Source: Euzebya pacifica
GTDB lineage: Bacteria > Actinomycetota > Nitriliruptoria > Euzebyales > Euzebyaceae
NCBI RefSeq assembly: GCF_003344865.1
Contig: NZ_CP031165.1
Span: 4,717,910-4,781,909 of the forward strand
Reading direction: 5' to 3'
Length of the DNA: 64,000 nt
This document shows positions 9,595-19,144 of this stretch, in pieces; the first letter of the stretch is position 1; each line of letters begins with the position of its first letter. The position numbers and the translations under genes are program-made. The notes beneath the pieces were generated by a model that was not told the origin of the DNA, made no database searches, and worked only from the letters and a program-made list of their open reading frames with translations.

Positions 9595-11656
9595 AGTCCG
9601 CCGGCACGTTGGCGGCCAGCTCGGCGAGGAACGGTGCGGCGGTGCCATCCGAGGGCGCCCGCCAGTCACCGCGAGGCGACAGCGCCCCCGCACCGCTGAC
9701 CTTGGGACCGTTGGGCATCGCCGAGCGCTTGAACTGGCTGAACCCGAAGAACCGCTGCAGGAACACCTCCAGCCACCGCCGGATCGTCGCCGGATCGTGG
9801 GCGCGCCTGGCGTCGTCGGGGAAGTCCGCCGGCCAGTCGCCAGCGGCTGCGTCCCGCCAGGCATGCCACGCGAGGAAGGCCACCGTCGACGGAGCCCGAC
9901 CCCGCCGGGCGATGTGGTGCAGGAAGAAGTCGTGCAGCTCGTAGGGGCCGATCGCGTCCTCGGTGGACTGGATCTCCTCCCCCTCCTCCGCGGGGACGAG
10001 CTCGGGGGAGATCTCGGTGTCGAGGATGTCGACGAGGACCTCGTCGGTGGGGCCGTCGTACTGGTCGGTCGTCACGGCCCAGCGGATCAGGTACTGGATC
10101 AGCGTCTTGGGCACGCCGGTGTTCACCGCGTAGTGGCTCATCTGGTCGCCGACCCCGTAGGTGCACCAGCCCAGCGCCATCTCCGACAGGTCACCGGTGC
10201 CCAGCACGAACCCCCCTCGGTGGTTGGCCAGCCGGAACAGGTAGTCGGTCCGCAACCCCGCCTGCACGTTCTCGAAGGTCGTGTCGTAGACCTCTCGCCC
10301 CCGCTCCCCCCGGGCGTAGGGGTGGTCGAGGTCGGCCAGCATCTGCTCGGCCGCGGGACGGATGTCGATCTCCTCCGCGGTGATGCCGAGCGCCCGCATC
10401 AGCCGCCAGGCGTTGGACTTGGTCCCCTCGCTGGTCGCGAACCCGGGCATCGTCACGCCGATGATGTCGGTGCGCGGACGGTCGAGCCGGTCCATCGCCT
10501 TGGCCGCGACGATCAGCGCGTGCGTCGAGTCGATGCCGCCCGACACCCCGATGACGAGGGTCCTGCTGCCCGTTGCGGTCAGCCGTCGGATGAGGCCGTC
10601 GACCTGGATGTTGAACGCCTCGTAGCAGTCCTCGTCAAGGGCCTGGCGGTCGCTGGGGACGAAGGGGAAACGTTCCACGGTCCGCCGCAGGCCCGTGTCG
10701 GCCTCGCTGCGTCCCAGCTCGAAGGCGATGCGCCGGACGGTCGTGTCGGGTCGACCGGCAGCAACGGCGGCGTCGGCGAACGTCGGCGTGCGCATCCGCT
10801 CGGAGCGCAACCCGCCGAGGTCCACGTCGGCGACGACCAGCTGCTCGGAGTCGTCGAAGCGTGCTGACGCCGCCAGCAGCTTGCCGCCTTCGTGGATCAG
10901 GCTCTGGCCGTCCCACGCGACCTCGGTCGTGCTCTCGCCTGGCCCCGACGCGGAGAACACGTAGGCCGACAGGGTCCGCAGCGACTGCGACGCACACAGC
11001 AGCGCCCGGTCGCGGGCCTTGCCGATGGTCACGTTGGACGCCGAGAGGTTGGCCAGCACCACGGCACCTGCCAGGGCGGCACGGGTCGAGGGCGGGGTGG
11101 CGGCCCAGAAGTCCTCGCAGATCTCCATGCCGAGCACGAACTCGGGGACATCGGTGGCCGCGAACAGCAGGTCGGTGCCGAACGGCACGGTCTGCCCGGC
11201 AACGGTGATCTCGCCCCCGACCACGCCGGCGCCGGGGGTGAACCAGCGCTTCTCGTAGTACTCGCGGTAGTTGGGCAGGAAGCTCTTGGGCACCACACCG
11301 AGGATCCGGCCGCGGTGGATCGCCAGGGCGCAGTTGTACAGCGTGCTGCCCGCCGCGACGGGGGCGCCGACCAGCAGCACCGGGTGCAGGGCCGTGCTGG
11401 CGGCGACGACCGTGGCGATGGCGTCGGCGACGGCGTGGTGTATGCCGCCCTGCAGGTGCAGGTCGTCCACGGCGTAGGAGGAGAGGTTGAGCTCGGGGAA
11501 GACGACCAGGTCGACGTCCTCGTCGTGGGCTCGTTCGGCGATCTCGACGGTGATCTCGGCGTTGCGGGCGGGATCGCCCACGGTTCCCCGCGGGGTGGCC
11601 CCGGCGACACGCGCGAAGCCGTGGGTGTGGATGGATCGGAACGCGGTCGGGCTCAC
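9587..11656 (-). CDS. nadE: Glutamine-dependent NAD+ synthetase
   Basis: A 689-residue two-domain enzyme making NAD+ from nicotinate adenine dinucleotide, ATP and glutamine. The N-terminal nitrilase-type amidase has Glu55 (FPELNLSSY), a lysine in PKSFLPNYREYYEKRWF, and the nucleophile in GMEICEDFW. The C-terminal synthetase has the PP-loop GVSGGIDSTHAL and the FVLGTGDLSEMALGW motif. Size matches the mycobacterial enzyme (about 680). The start is a GTG at 11656 overlapping the upstream pncC stop by 4 nt. The much longer open frame upstream is noise. Confidence 0.93.
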   Translation of the reverse strand: MSPTAFRSIHTHGFARVAGATPRGTVGDPARNAEITVEIAERAHDEDVDLVVFPELNLSSYAVDDLHLQGGIHHAVADAIATVVAASTALHPVLLVGAPVAAGSTLYNCALAIHRGRILGVVPKSFLPNYREYYEKRWFTPGAGVVGGEITVAGQTVPFGTDLLFAATDVPEFVLGMEICEDFWAATPPSTRAALAGAVVLANLSASNVTIGKARDRALLCASQSLRTLSAYVFSASGPGESTTEVAWDGQSLIHEGGKLLAASARFDDSEQLVVADVDLGGLRSERMRTPTFADAAVAAGRPDTTVRRIAFELGRSEADTGLRRTVERFPFVPSDRQALDEDCYEAFNIQVDGLIRRLTATGSRTLVIGVSGGIDSTHALIVAAKAMDRLDRPRTDIIGVTMPGFATSEGTKSNAWRLMRALGITAEEIDIRPAAEQMLADLDHPYARGERGREVYDTTFENVQAGLRTDYLFRLANHRGGFVLGTGDLSEMALGWCTYGVGDQMSHYAVNTGVPKTLIQYLIRWAVTTDQYDGPTDEVLVDILDTEISPELVPAEEGEEIQSTEDAIGPYELHDFFLHHIARRGRAPSTVAFLAWHAWRDAAAGDWPADFPDDARRAHDPATIRRWLEVFLQRFFGFSQFKRSAMPNGPKVSGAGALSPRGDWRAPSDGTAAPFLAELAANVPADFS

Positions 11657-12162
11657 AGGGTTTCCTCCAGCAGGTCGAGCGCCGCGCTGAGGGTACGCAG
11701 CCGCACGGCTCCGCGCCCCACCGTGCCGAAACGCCGGACACGGTGCACGGTGTCGCCGCCGGCGTGGGCAACGGCCATGTGCACCAGGCCCGGTTCGGGT
11801 CCCGTGTCGGCGTAGCCGGTGATCGACACGCCGATGTCGGGGCCGTCCTGGCGCACCAGCGCCTCGGCCATGGCGACGGCAACCGGCTTGCTGACCGCAC
11901 CGTGGGTCTCCAGCATCTCCTCGGGAACGCCGAGCAGGTCTTGCTTGGCACGCAGGGAGTAGACGACCAGGCCACGGTCCAGCACGTGGCTCGCACCGGG
12001 GATGTCGGTGAACAACGACGCGAGCAGGCCACCGGTGCAGCTCTCGGCCGTGGCCAGCATCCTGCCGGTGCCACTCAGCTGGTGCAGGAGACGTCGTGTC
12101 CGAGCCTGGAAGTCGGTTCCGATGACGCCTGCCAGCGCTTCGGCATCGAGTCGAGGGTCCAT
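11653..12162 (-). CDS. pncC: CinA C-terminal domain protein, nicotinamide-nucleotide amidohydrolase
   Basis: A stand-alone 169-residue CinA-C domain. It carries the family signature [20 protein letters not shown], then SNEAK-type positions (here [13 protein letters not shown]), [15 protein letters not shown], and the glycine block [18 protein letters not shown]. PncC enzymes deamidate NMN to nicotinate mononucleotide, the substrate that NadD and then NadE turn into NAD+. Direct coupling to nadE supports that role. In canonical sequences the last block reads SITGIAGPGGG, so this copy differs at several positions (YADTGPE). The start at 12162 (MDPRL) matches family length. Confidence 0.8.
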   Translation of the reverse strand: MDPRLDAEALAGVIGTDFQARTRRLLHQLSGTGRMLATAESCTGGLLASLFTDIPGASHVLDRGLVVYSLRAKQDLLGVPEEMLETHGAVSKPVAVAMAEALVRQDGPDIGVSITGYADTGPEPGLVHMAVAHAGGDTVHRVRRFGTVGRGAVRLRTLSAALDLLEETL

Positions 12163-12269
12163 GGCGGATCGGTACCCCCCGGCCAACGACCCGACACCGC
12201 GGATTCCGCGACCGCCGCCACCGCCGGCATGTCCTCATGGGCAGGGCCAGTGCGCCGATGGAGGGGAGG

Positions 12270-14165
12270 ATGCCCACCGCCTTCGATCGCCTCGGTTTCC
12301 GGTCCAAGCTGTTGTCGCTCGTCGCGCTGCCGCTGGTCGGCATGCTGGTCTTCGCAGGCAGCAGCGCGCTGGAGCACCGCCAACGGGCCGCCGACGCCCA
12401 GCACACGGGCACCATCGTCGAGCTGGCGTCGGTGACGGGGTCACTCGTCCACCAGCTGCAGCTGGAGCGCGGGTTGACGTCGATGCTGCTGGCCAAGTCG
12501 ACGCCGGAGAACCTGACGGCGCTGGCCGACCAGCGGATCCGAACCGACGCATCCCTCGCCGACTGGACCACGTTCCGGACCTCCCTCGGCGACCTGGTCA
12601 CCCGCGTGGCTGCCGAGATGGCCACCGACGACGACGGGCCGTCCCCGGCGTCGGCCCTTGCCGAACTCCCCGACCTGCGCGCGGACATCGACCGCGGCCT
12701 GGTCGGGTCGACTGACGTCGTGGCCGGCTACGGGGCACCGACGTCGCAGCTGCTGGCGTCGCTGGTCGGGGCGGCGTCCACCACCGCGGATGCAGCGCTC
12801 AGCCGAGAGATCCTCGCCCATGTGGCGTTGCTGGAGGCCAAGGAGCAGGCCGACCTCGAACGTGCCGAGCTCGCCAACGTCTTCTCCCTCGGCCGGTTCG
12901 CCGCGGGTCAGAGCCGCACCGTCGCCGCCGCGATCGCGGCCCAGGACACCCACCTGAAGGACTTCCAGCGGGCCGCGTCGCTCCGGGCCCGAACGATCCT
13001 GGAGGAGGCCAGGGCCCATCCGTCCTTCGCCACGGTCGCCGAGATGGAGGACGCCGCCTTCCGCAACGCGCGGACCGGCGAGTTCGGGGTCGACGCCGCG
13101 GACTGGTTCGATGCGACGACGCAACGGATCGACGTCCTCCGGTCCGCGGAGCAGGCGCTGGCCGAGGGCTTGCTGGCCGACGCCGACGCAGCCGGCGCCG
13201 CCGCTGACCGCGCGTTCGGCGTGGCTGTCGTCGCCGCCATCGTGCTGTTCGCCATGACGATCGGCTGGTGCGCCATGGTGGTCCGCCGGGTGACCCGACA
13301 GATGACCCGTACCGCTGATGCGCTGGACCGGGCGGCGGGCGCGCTGGGGCCGGTGACCGACCACGTCCGGGGCGCTGCGACGCGGGTCTCCCACGAGATC
13401 GCCGCCGTGTCGACGCTGGTGGACCACACGACGAGCAGCGTCGACGGGGTGGTGTCGGCGACCACAGGGCTGTCGGCGGCCGTCCATGACATCGCGCGCA
13501 ACGCCGCCACCGCCGAGCGCCGTGCCGACGAGGCCATGCGGACCGCCACGGCGACCTCGACGTCGGTGGAGGCCCTCGTGGAGTCCGCGGCCCACGTGGC
13601 GGCGATCACCGAGATGATCGGCCGCATCACCGAGCAGACCAAGCTGCTGGCCCTCAACGCCACCATCGAGGCGGCTCGGGCCGGCGATGCCGGCCGCGGC
13701 TTCGCCGTCGTCGCCAGCGAGGTGCAGGCACTTGCCGCCGAGACCGCTGACGCCACCGGACTGATCGACGAACGGGTCGGACGCATCCGCGAGGCCGTGG
13801 AGGACATGTCGGCGTTGTCCCGCGACGTGACCGCGACGATGTCGGCGGTCCGCGACAGCCAGCACGCCATCGCTTCGGCCGTCCAGCAGCAGGCCGCGGC
13901 CAGCGACGGCATTACGCGCAGCCTCGACGGCATGTCGGATCGCGCTGACCAGGTGACCCGTGGCGTGCTGGAGGTCTCTGCCATCGTCCAGCAGTCGCTC
14001 GTTGCGGCCGACCGGGCCGGCGCCGCAGCGGCCGTCGTGGACGCCGCACGCGCACAGCTGCGCGCGGTCGTGGGTGGTACACGGGTCGGCGCAGCGCCAG
14101 CACGCGCATCGCGATCGGCCGGGGCGCTGGCCCCGCTCCCCGAACCGGAATCGATCCTTGTCTGA
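12270..14165 (+). CDS. Methyl-accepting chemotaxis protein with nitrate/nitrite-sensing (NIT) domain
   Basis: A 631-residue membrane receptor. TM1 is at residues 13-31. A helical extracellular region of about 280 residues starts with [22 protein letters not shown], the hallmark of the NIT sensor (PF08376). TM2 is at 315-338. The cytoplasmic part has no obvious HAMP match and leads into an MCP hairpin whose tip is [20 protein letters not shown] with [12 protein letters not shown] (about 455-490). The ATG at 12270 is chosen over the one at 12237 because GGAGG lies just upstream. No che genes are in the window, so it may signal through a distant array or regulate something else. The protein ends soon after the hairpin, with no CheR-docking pentapeptide. 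Confidence 0.88.
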   Translation: MPTAFDRLGFRSKLLSLVALPLVGMLVFAGSSALEHRQRAADAQHTGTIVELASVTGSLVHQLQLERGLTSMLLAKSTPENLTALADQRIRTDASLADWTTFRTSLGDLVTRVAAEMATDDDGPSPASALAELPDLRADIDRGLVGSTDVVAGYGAPTSQLLASLVGAASTTADAALSREILAHVALLEAKEQADLERAELANVFSLGRFAAGQSRTVAAAIAAQDTHLKDFQRAASLRARTILEEARAHPSFATVAEMEDAAFRNARTGEFGVDAADWFDATTQRIDVLRSAEQALAEGLLADADAAGAAADRAFGVAVVAAIVLFAMTIGWCAMVVRRVTRQMTRTADALDRAAGALGPVTDHVRGAATRVSHEIAAVSTLVDHTTSSVDGVVSATTGLSAAVHDIARNAATAERRADEAMRTATATSTSVEALVESAAHVAAITEMIGRITEQTKLLALNATIEAARAGDAGRGFAVVASEVQALAAETADATGLIDERVGRIREAVEDMSALSRDVTATMSAVRDSQHAIASAVQQQAAASDGITRSLDGMSDRADQVTRGVLEVSAIVQQSLVAADRAGAAAAVVDAARAQLRAVVGGTRVGAAPARASRSAGALAPLPEPESILV

Positions 14166-14262
14166 CCGTCAGTCACGGTTCGCCACGGGCCGACAGGTGT
14201 AGAGGCGCGCGTCGGGGGGCATCCCAAGGTTCGCCGCCCAATCCCTGCGCCGAGGAGCCTCC

Positions 14263-14691
14263 GTGATCGACATCGCCCTGGATGTCCAGCTACCCCGTCA
14301 GCTCAGAGCTGTCGGCCATCTGCGCCGGACGGTCCGATCGCTCTGTGTCGAGATGGGCGTTGCGCCCGACGATGTGGACGCCCTCGTGCTGGCGACGTCC
14401 GAGGCCTGCAACAACATCATCCTGCACGCCGACCTCGACGACACCTTCGAGGTGCGGTTCCGGCTGCGTGGCCACACGGCCCGGATCGAGGTCGTCAACG
14501 AGAACACGCCGTTCCTGGACCTCGAGCAGCAGGCGACCGACCCCCTCTCGGAGTCGGGACGCGGCCTGCAGATCATGCGCCACCTCTGCGACGAAGCCCG
14601 GTTCACGACCTCCGGTGAGGGCGGGACGCTGGTGGAGATGGTGCGACGCGTCCAGGCCACCGAGGGATCCCTGCTCGACGGTCCGGGCTGA
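14263..14691 (+). CDS. RsbW/SpoIIAB-like anti-sigma factor kinase (HATPase_c_2)
   Basis: A 142-residue GHKL-fold ATP-binding protein. The N box is LATSEACNNIILHA near residue 45, the G1 region is LDLEQQ followed by SESGRGLQIMRHLCDEARF (G2-type GRGLxxM), and the C-terminus is TLVEMVRR. This is the arrangement of serine-protein kinase anti-sigma factors that bind a SigB/SigF-type sigma factor or an STAS antagonist. The start is a GTG with GGAG six nt upstream. It lies about 100 nt after the NIT receptor gene on the same strand, so the two may be cotranscribed. No partner sigma factor or STAS protein is visible nearby. Confidence 0.83.
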   Translation: MIDIALDVQLPRQLRAVGHLRRTVRSLCVEMGVAPDDVDALVLATSEACNNIILHADLDDTFEVRFRLRGHTARIEVVNENTPFLDLEQQATDPLSESGRGLQIMRHLCDEARFTTSGEGGTLVEMVRRVQATEGSLLDGPG

Positions 14692-14758
14692 CCCACCTCC
14701 GGGTCCGGTCGCCACGGATCGTGGTCGGTGTCGCACCCCACGCGTACGTTGGCGACAC

Positions 14759-15844
14759 ATGCGCAGAACGCTCCTCTTCTTCGTCTCGGCGCTCGTGGTC
14801 GCCGGTGCCGCGCTCGCCACGTCGCAGCTGGGTGGAAACCCCGTCATCGACGTGCCGCCAGCCCCCTCCGTCGTGCCCGTGCCCACCCCCTCCACCACGC
14901 CCACCACGGCCCCCACGCCGACGGTGACGGCAGCCCCGGTCACCACACCGACGCCCACGCCCACCCCGGTCGAGACCGAAGCCGAGGTGGCCTCGGTGCA
15001 GCAGTCGCTGACCGACCTCGGCTACTACGTCGGCGCCGTCGACGGGAAGGCCGGTCCGGCCACCGCCAGCGCCGTCCAGGCCTTCCAGAAGGTCAACGGG
15101 CTGTCGGCCGACGGCGTGATCGGCCCCAACACGATCGCCGCGATGGCCGACCCGGCCCAGCCGACGCTGGTCGGCGGACCTGCGACGCGTGTCGAGGTCG
15201 ACCTCGACACGCAGGTGCTCGTGCTGGTCGAGGGAGGCAGCGTCAGCCGGATCCTGCCCATCTCCAGCGGGTCGGGTGACCGCTACTCCACCGCCGGCGG
15301 CGGGACGGCCGAGTCGGTCACCCCCGTCGGCACCTACACCGTCGAGCGGCGGATCTCCGGTGAGCGCCACGCCCCCCTCGGGACGCTGTACGACCCGATG
15401 TACTTCTACCGGGGCTGGGCCATCCACGGGTCCAACAGCGTGCCGGCCTATCCGGCCTCCCACGGGTGCGTGCGCGTGACACGGGCCGACGCCAAGTGGT
15501 TGTTCGAGCGAGTGGGTGTGGGCATGCCGATCGTGCTTCACGGTGACCGCAACGCCTTCGACCCTCGTCAGGGCGAGAGCGCGGGTACAGCCGAGCCGGC
15601 CGGCGACACACCCGACACGACCCCGCCGGACGGCATCCAGACCCCCGAGCCCACACCGGGCGCGACCGAACCCGCCCCCGCGCCGGAACCCACACCGCCC
15701 GCCGAGCCGCAGCCCACCACCGCGCCGCCGGCCGAACCGACGACCCCGCCGGAGCCCACTCCGACCGGCGGCACCACCCCGGACGCGCAGCCGCCACCGG
15801 CTGCGCCGCCCACCCCGGTGCCCGAGGTCCCCGACCCCGGATAG
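14759..15844 (+). CDS. L,D-transpeptidase with peptidoglycan-binding domain
   Basis: A 361-residue exported cell-wall enzyme. An N-terminal signal/anchor helix is followed by a Pro/Thr-rich linker (about 30-70). A PG_binding_1 domain (about 75-130, with VQQSLTDLGYYVGAVDGKAG) and a YkuD catalytic domain (about 144-262) come next. The active-site block has the expected HGSNSVP and SHGCVR, with Cys237. Such enzymes form 3-3 cross-links or attach proteins to peptidoglycan. The last about 95 residues are again Pro/Thr/Glu-rich and probably span the wall. The ATG is 8 nt after TACGTT (14745-14750) without a clear SD, suggesting a leaderless transcript. Confidence 0.9.
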   Translation: MRRTLLFFVSALVVAGAALATSQLGGNPVIDVPPAPSVVPVPTPSTTPTTAPTPTVTAAPVTTPTPTPTPVETEAEVASVQQSLTDLGYYVGAVDGKAGPATASAVQAFQKVNGLSADGVIGPNTIAAMADPAQPTLVGGPATRVEVDLDTQVLVLVEGGSVSRILPISSGSGDRYSTAGGGTAESVTPVGTYTVERRISGERHAPLGTLYDPMYFYRGWAIHGSNSVPAYPASHGCVRVTRADAKWLFERVGVGMPIVLHGDRNAFDPRQGESAGTAEPAGDTPDTTPPDGIQTPEPTPGATEPAPAPEPTPPAEPQPTTAPPAEPTTPPEPTPTGGTTPDAQPPPAAPPTPVPEVPDPG

Positions 15845-15939
15845 GCATCCCCTGTTCTTCGCCGTCGATCGGTGCTACGAATCCTCGATCCGGCGGTGCC
15901 GGCAGACCTGTCCTCCGGGGCCGTCGACGAGGAACGCAC

Positions 15940-16671
15940 ATGAAGAGGGGGCTCGAGGCGATCGGCATCGCCATCCTGCTGATCGCCGTGGGATCGATCG
16001 GCTTGTCGCTGGGCCAGGCGCTCAGCAGGTTCACCGCCGTCGCCGACCGGCGCATGCCCGGGGCGGTCTCGTTCGAGGCCGAGCCCGGCGCCACGTACGG
16101 CATCGGCCTGGACGACCGGGGGGTCGACCGGGTGTTCGGCCCCGCCCCGGGCGACGGGCAGCGTCCGGCCTGCACCCTGGTCCAGGGCGAGCGGCAGACC
16201 GACGTCAACCGGAGCGTCAGCCTGGAGTCGGGCGGGCTGGTCCGCATCGCCACCTTCGAGGCGACCAGCGCCATGGTGACCGTCGACTGTCGCTGGACCG
16301 GACCGGTGCGCGACGACTCGGTGCAGCTGCTCGTGTTCCGGATCCACCCGTGGATCCAGCGGATCCTCGTGACCCTCGTCGGCCTGGGCGTCATCGCCCT
16401 CCTTGCCGGCGTGTGGCTGCTCTACCGGGCGGGTGTCCTGCGCGACGAGGACGAACGGCCAGAACCGCTGCCCACACCATCCCGGGTCGAGCCGAACCAG
16501 GCGGCACCATCACCGATGCCACCCGACGGTGCGTCACCGATGGACGTCCTTCGCTGGGGCCTCGACCAGGCGCGAGCTGGATGGGCGGAGTCCCAGCAGG
16601 GATCCGCCACGGACCGGATGGCTTCCGGGCACGCCCTCAGCGAGCGCGATCGGCCCGACGAGCAGCCATGA
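15940..16671 (+). CDS. Two-helix membrane protein of unknown function
   Basis: A 243-residue protein I do not recognise. It has an N-terminal hydrophobic helix (AIGIAILLIAVGSIGLSLG), then an outside domain of about 110 residues with two cysteines (ACTLV and VDCRW) that could form a disulfide. A second helix (ILVTLVGLGVIALLAGVWLLY) follows, then a Pro-rich, probably disordered cytosolic tail of about 75 residues. The ATG has a GAGGA Shine-Dalgarno. It follows the L,D-transpeptidase by about 95 nt on the same strand. The 3' end overlaps the small convergent membrane gene by 35 nt. Confidence 0.65.
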   Translation: MKRGLEAIGIAILLIAVGSIGLSLGQALSRFTAVADRRMPGAVSFEAEPGATYGIGLDDRGVDRVFGPAPGDGQRPACTLVQGERQTDVNRSVSLESGGLVRIATFEATSAMVTVDCRWTGPVRDDSVQLLVFRIHPWIQRILVTLVGLGVIALLAGVWLLYRAGVLRDEDERPEPLPTPSRVEPNQAAPSPMPPDGASPMDVLRWGLDQARAGWAESQQGSATDRMASGHALSERDRPDEQP

Positions 16672-16840
16672 CGGCCTCCACCAGCACCCAGGCCCCGTAG
16701 CCGAAGGCAAGCAGGAAGCTCGCCCCTCCGCGGGCCGTCCCCACCTGCGGATCATTGCTGACGGCGACCGACAGGATGCACAGCAGGGTGGCGATCGCGA
16801 GCTTCACATGGGCCTCGGCGGGCAGCACGGTGTTCATCAC
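16637..16840 (-). CDS. Small two-helix membrane protein, hypothetical
   Basis: A 67-residue reading frame with two hydrophobic stretches (VKLAIATLLCILSVAVS and GASFLLAFGYGAWVLVEAVMA) separated by a short polar loop, and a basic C-terminus (ARRADRAR) that would be cytosolic. Overall composition is protein-like rather than antisense-like. Two adjacent ATG codons could start it. It overlaps the convergent upstream gene by 35 nt, which lowers confidence. No family is recognised. Confidence 0.45.
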   Translation of the reverse strand: MMNTVLPAEAHVKLAIATLLCILSVAVSNDPQVGTARGGASFLLAFGYGAWVLVEAVMAARRADRAR

Positions 16841-16911
16841 CTGCCTCGTCGGCAGGGCCCCGTCGATGTTGACCCGGCTGCCGCAGATTACGCACCGCGG
16901 GAAAAATATGC

Positions 16912-16925
16912 AGTCAGTAATGACT
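16912..16925. promoter_or_regulatory. Palindrome AGTCA-GTAA-TGACT in AT-rich patch
   Basis: The gap 16841-17086 contains the only AT-rich patch in the area (about 16901-16940). At its centre is a perfect 5+5 bp inverted repeat, AGTCA and TGACT around GTAA. It lies about 160 nt upstream of the CWB2 gene at 17087 and about 70 nt upstream of the small membrane gene. It may be an operator for either gene; no regulator is assigned. Confidence 0.3.
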
Positions 16926-17086
16926 AGACACTACAGATCATCGGCCTGCGTACCGATGCACTGGTGGACGGCCCCGCCGGGGACGGTTCGGACCCCTCCG
17001 GATCGGTTGGTGGGCGTCGCCGCGTACGAACTGACAGGGGAGCACCCGCCGGTGCTGTCGTCGCCCACCAGCCAGGAGACAAACCC

Positions 17087-19036
17087 ATGAGGACCCGCAT
17101 CACCCGAATCGCCACCGCCGGCTTCACCGCCGGTGTGCTGGCACTGACCGCCGCTGGCCCTGCCGCCGCGCAGGGGCTGCCAGACCTGCCAACCGCCCCC
17201 TCGGGCGCCGTCGGCGAGATCCTCTCGCCGCTGGAGGACCTCATCGGCGAGATCACCGGCCCGCTCGGTGACGCCCTCGGCGACGTGCCGCTGGACAACG
17301 CCGTGACCCTCTCGGGCACCGACGCCGTCGAAGCCGCTGTCGCGCTGTCCCGCATCACGTTCCCCGAGAGCCAGGTCGCCTTCGTCGGCCGCGACGACGT
17401 GTTCGCCGACACGCTGTCCTCCGTCGCTGGCCAGGGCATCGCCGGCGCGCCGCTCCTGCTGACCCAGACCGACGGCATCGACCCCCGCACCACCGACGAG
17501 CTGACCCGCCTCGGCGTCACCGAGGTCATCATCCTCGGCGCCGAGCAGGCGATCTCCGCCGCCGTCGAGGACGAGCTGGTCGGCATCTACGGTGCCGACA
17601 ACGTCACCCGTGTCGGCGGCCCGTCCCGCATCGAGACCGCTGCCGACCTGGCCAGCGTCATCGCCCCCCAGGCCGCCCACGTCGTCATGATGCGCGCCTA
17701 CCCCTCCGAAGGTGCCGACCAGTCGCAGGCCTACGCCGACGCGCTGTCCGCCGGCCCGCTGGCCTCCAACCTCGAGCTGCCCTCCCTCCTGACGACCACC
17801 GACTACCTGCACACCGCGACCGAGGAGTACCTCCGTTCGGCCGGGGTGGAGCAGGTCACGCTCATCGGTGGCGAAGCGGCCATCTCCCCCGACGTCGAGA
17901 ACACCCTCCTGGACATGGGCGTCACGGTCACCCGCGTCGCCGGTGACAACCGCTGGGACACCTCGGTACGCATCGCCAACGCCATGGGCATGCTCGACGT
18001 CTCCGACGCCAACCGCGTGATCCTCAGCGAGGGCGGCGCCGTCGCCGAGCCGCTGTGGGCCGCCGGCTTCGCCGCCGCCGCACACGGTGCGGTCTACCAG
18101 TCGCCGGTCCTGCTGGTCGACGGTCCCCTGCTGCCGCCGGAGACCATCTCCTTCATCGGTGACGGCCTGATCGCCAACGCCCTGCGTGTCAACAACGAGC
18201 CGGTCATCTGCAACAGCTTCGTGGACTTCCTGGCCTGCGAGACCGTTGCCCTGATGATGCTCGGCACCCTTGACGCCGCCAACGAGCTCGCCGGTGGCGC
18301 CATCGGCAGCGTGCTCGGCCCGGTGCTCGAGCCCCTGGCCGAGGCCCTCGACGGCATCCTGCCCGGCCCCGACGGCACCAGCCCCGGCCTGGTCGGCCAG
18401 ATCCTCGGCCTCATCGGCGTGGGCGGCACCGAGGAAGAGCCCGAGTCCGACCTGTGCTCGGACGGCCTCGACAACGACGAGGACGGCGAGATCGACGAAG
18501 CAGACGAGTGCGAGGCTGCGTCGGAGGAATCCGCTGACGCGCAGTTCGCGGCCGCCATGGCCGACCAGCCCGTCGAGGTTCGCAACGCCTTCACCGACAT
18601 GATGGGTGCCGAGGGCGACCGCGTCTCCCCGTCCGAGCAGGGCGTGCTGATCCGCATCCTCTCCGACCTGTCCGACACCCTCGGTGGCCCGGTCGACACC
18701 TCCAACCCGGCGCAGGCCGCCGCGCTGGTCGACGTCCTCGAGTCCATCAACGCCGTCGTCGGCGACCGCTCCGGCAACATCCCGCTGGGCGAGCTCACCA
18801 GCCTGCTCGAAGGCGTGGAGCTGCTGACCGCCGACCTGGCCGACGTCGTTGCCCTGGGCTCGCTCATCGAGGAGCTCGGTACCGACACCCTGCCGGTCGT
18901 CGAGGACCTGACCACCATCGTCGGTGGCTTCCTGTCCACCTCCGCCGGCTTCCACGAGGTCGAGCGCGACCTCGTCTCCACCTACGGCCCCGAGGCGCAG
19001 CGCCTGGCCAACGTCATCAACCGCCTGACCCAGTAG
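17087..19036 (+). CDS. Secreted cell-wall-binding repeat 2 (CWB2) protein with acidic Ca-type loop
   Basis: A 649-residue exported protein. The signal peptide ends at about residue 28 (AAGPAAAQG). CWB2 repeats (PF04122) occupy about residues 75-345, with units of the form VAFVGRDDVFADTL, GAPLLLT, VTEVIILGAEQAIS, VTRVGGPSRIETA and VTLIGGEAAIS. CWB2 modules anchor proteins to anionic wall polymers. Near residue 460 is an acidic loop, CSDGLDNDEDGEIDEADEC, resembling a calcium-binding Asp-rich motif closed by cysteines. The C-terminal 150 residues are predicted helical. AGGAGA is the SD. It is followed by a strong terminator at 19078. The function of the helical tail is unknown. Confidence 0.88.
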   Translation: MRTRITRIATAGFTAGVLALTAAGPAAAQGLPDLPTAPSGAVGEILSPLEDLIGEITGPLGDALGDVPLDNAVTLSGTDAVEAAVALSRITFPESQVAFVGRDDVFADTLSSVAGQGIAGAPLLLTQTDGIDPRTTDELTRLGVTEVIILGAEQAISAAVEDELVGIYGADNVTRVGGPSRIETAADLASVIAPQAAHVVMMRAYPSEGADQSQAYADALSAGPLASNLELPSLLTTTDYLHTATEEYLRSAGVEQVTLIGGEAAISPDVENTLLDMGVTVTRVAGDNRWDTSVRIANAMGMLDVSDANRVILSEGGAVAEPLWAAGFAAAAHGAVYQSPVLLVDGPLLPPETISFIGDGLIANALRVNNEPVICNSFVDFLACETVALMMLGTLDAANELAGGAIGSVLGPVLEPLAEALDGILPGPDGTSPGLVGQILGLIGVGGTEEEPESDLCSDGLDNDEDGEIDEADECEAASEESADAQFAAAMADQPVEVRNAFTDMMGAEGDRVSPSEQGVLIRILSDLSDTLGGPVDTSNPAQAAALVDVLESINAVVGDRSGNIPLGELTSLLEGVELLTADLADVVALGSLIEELGTDTLPVVEDLTTIVGGFLSTSAGFHEVERDLVSTYGPEAQRLANVINRLTQ

Positions 19037-19077
19037 GTCAGTCCGGGCCCTCCGGGGACCGGGAACCCTTCGACGAG

Positions 19078-19105
19078 GGGCCGCCGACCACACGGTCGGC
19101 GGCCC
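19078..19105 (+). terminator. Rho-independent-type hairpin after CWB2 gene
   Basis: A perfect 12-bp stem, GGGCCGCCGACC pairing with GGTCGGCGGCCC, closes on the four-base loop ACAC. It sits 42 nt after the plus-strand stop and 40 nt before the end of the convergent gene, so it may terminate both. The tail is short (TTCG), as is common in high-GC genomes. Confidence 0.8.
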
Positions 19106-19144
19106 TTCGCGCGTCTGCGGAGCCGGTCGGGGGTTCCTCGTGGC

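Noticed and set aside
11657-12688. Extension of the nadE frame upstream to 1033 residues
   Set aside because: The family starts at about GTG 11656; the extension is the shadow of pncC and the chemoreceptor gene.
16931-19093. 720-residue open frame antisense to the CWB2 gene at 17087
   Set aside because: Composition is the low-complexity Gly/Val/Asp/Arg pattern seen on the reverse of GC-rich genes; it has no start signal, and the sense strand encodes clear CWB2 repeats.
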